NCBI GenBank assembly: GCA_002084865.1
Contig: NBMG01000058.1
Location: 1 to 5,914, forward strand
Origin: Candidatus Atribacteria bacterium 4572_76
GTDB taxonomy: Bacteria; Atribacterota; Phoenicimicrobiia; Phoenicimicrobiales; Phoenicimicrobiaceae
DNA: 5,914 bases
Direction of reading: 5' to 3'
Made by a program: the position numbers and the translations under genes. Shown piece by piece: positions 5,554 to 5,914 of the stretch. Each line of letters starts with the position of its first letter. Position 1 is the stretch's first letter. The notes under the pieces were generated by a model. That model was not told the DNA's origin and made no database searches. It saw only the letters and a program-made list of their open reading frames with translations.

Positions 5554-5571
5554 AAATCGGGAAAATCGGGA
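5554..5571. repeat. 9-bp tandem repeat upstream of the regulator promoter
   Basis: AAATCGGGA occurs twice in tandem (5554-5562, 5563-5571), followed by a partial third start AAAT. On the minus strand this is TCCCGATTT repeated, ending 4 bp before the -35 hexamer. It may be slippage noise or a repeated half-site for an activator. Confidence 0.7.
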
Positions 5572-5601
5572 AAATTAAAAAAAGTGTGGGTTGATGGGTT
5601 G

Positions 5602-5629
5602 CTAAAACCACGGCATACCCTGTTTTTAG
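5602..5629. other. Imperfect hairpin between TPR gene and regulator promoter
   Basis: CTAAAACCACGG (5602-5613) and CCCTGTTTTTAG (5618-5629) pair at ten of twelve positions around a CATA loop. On the minus strand a run of seven T begins about 19 nt further on (at 5583), too far for a standard intrinsic terminator. Next to it, GGGTTGAT and GGGTTGCT repeat in tandem (5588-5603). A role is not evident. Confidence 0.4.
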
Positions 5630-5653
5630 AAATTAGTGCCGGTAAAATCTTGT

Positions 5654-5679
5654 AAAATAATCCTCTTAGAGAAGAATTA
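5654..5679 (-). terminator. Weak candidate terminator of the TPR-protein gene
   Basis: On the minus strand, TTCTC and GAGGA form a five-pair stem (one G-U) around a TAA loop. The stem is extended after a two-base mismatch by TAA/TTA and followed by TTTT. It starts 11 nt after the TPR-gene stop. The stem is short and AU-rich, so termination may be inefficient. Confidence 0.3.
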
Positions 5680-5689
5680 GGCTTGGGCT

Positions 5690-5914
5690 CTATTTATAAA
5701 TCATATCAAATAATTTATCTGCTGTATCCTGATCTAAATCTTTGAGAATTTTATATTCATCCAGGGCAGCATTTTTATCCCCCTGAACCAGATAAATCAT
5801 TCCCAGGCTATAGTGGGCAAAAGTGTAATCCGGCTGAATACGTATAACCTGTTTAAAGGCACCAATAGCTTTTTCATAATCCTTTAATTGGCTGTAGGCC
5901 CATCCCAGGCCGTA
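5690..5914 (-). CDS. TPR-repeat protein, C-terminal end only
   Basis: The last 74 codons of a gene whose 5' part lies beyond the right edge; the stop is TAG at 5690-5692. The fragment starts YGLGWAYSQLKDYEKAIGAF and continues with HYSLGMIYLVQGDKNAALDEY, two tetratricopeptide repeats with the usual pattern of small and aromatic residues (G, Y, A at spaced positions). The ending LDQDTADKLFDMIYK resembles the C-terminus of many bacterial TPR proteins. TPRs are helical scaffolds for protein contacts; no catalytic domain is visible and the N-terminal part, which might define the role, is missing. It is separated from the regulator gene by 233 bp with a separate promoter, so it is probably not part of the sugar locus. 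Confidence 0.85.
   Translation of the reverse strand, partial: YGLGWAYSQLKDYEKAIGAFKQVIRIQPDYTFAHYSLGMIYLVQGDKNAALDEYKILKDLDQDTADKLFDMIYK

Overview
The window is about 62-65% A+T by eye, and all six protein-coding genes lie on the minus strand. It reads as a bacterial carbohydrate-uptake locus. In the direction of transcription (right to left) it holds: the 3' end of a TPR-repeat protein (5690-5914); a LacI-family repressor (4422-5456); a periplasmic sugar-binding protein of the UgpB/MalE type (3012-4301); a MalF-type permease (1789-2736); a MalG-type permease (900-1787); and a glycosidase of the GH32/GH43/GH68 beta-propeller superfamily whose 3' end lies beyond the left edge (1-689). The glycosidase was read directly from the sequence; it has an open frame from a start codon with a Shine-Dalgarno site to the window edge.

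How the genes work together (inference from family knowledge): the binding protein captures an oligosaccharide outside the membrane, the two permeases form the channel, and an ATPase encoded elsewhere (none is present here) powers import. The cytoplasmic glycosidase, which has no signal peptide, would cleave the imported sugar. The LacI-type regulator probably senses the sugar or a breakdown product and controls the locus, including its own promoter. The substrate cannot be read from the sequence; the glycosidase superfamily makes fructosides, arabinosides or similar glycosides candidates.

The organism is probably an anaerobic, AT-rich diderm. The binding protein carries an Ala-X-Ala signal peptidase I site and no lipobox cysteine, unlike most monoderm Firmicutes. 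Lineages such as Atribacterota would fit, but this is a low-confidence guess without a marker gene.

Non-coding DNA holds most of the unexplained structure. The gap 690-899 has a promoter embedded in a 9-bp inverted repeat, plus a heptamer tandem repeat. The gap 2737-3011 has a perfect 15-bp-stem hairpin just after the binding-protein stop codon and a consensus-like promoter pointing the wrong way (plus strand). The gap 4302-4421 has a near-perfect Shine-Dalgarno sequence with no standard start codon, and a CG-centred palindrome. The gap 5457-5689 has a strong lacI promoter with an operator-like palindrome and two short tandem duplications. I see no CRISPR array, transposase, RNA gene or phage gene. 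The genes themselves are an ordinary sugar ABC-transporter locus; I found no undescribed multi-gene system.
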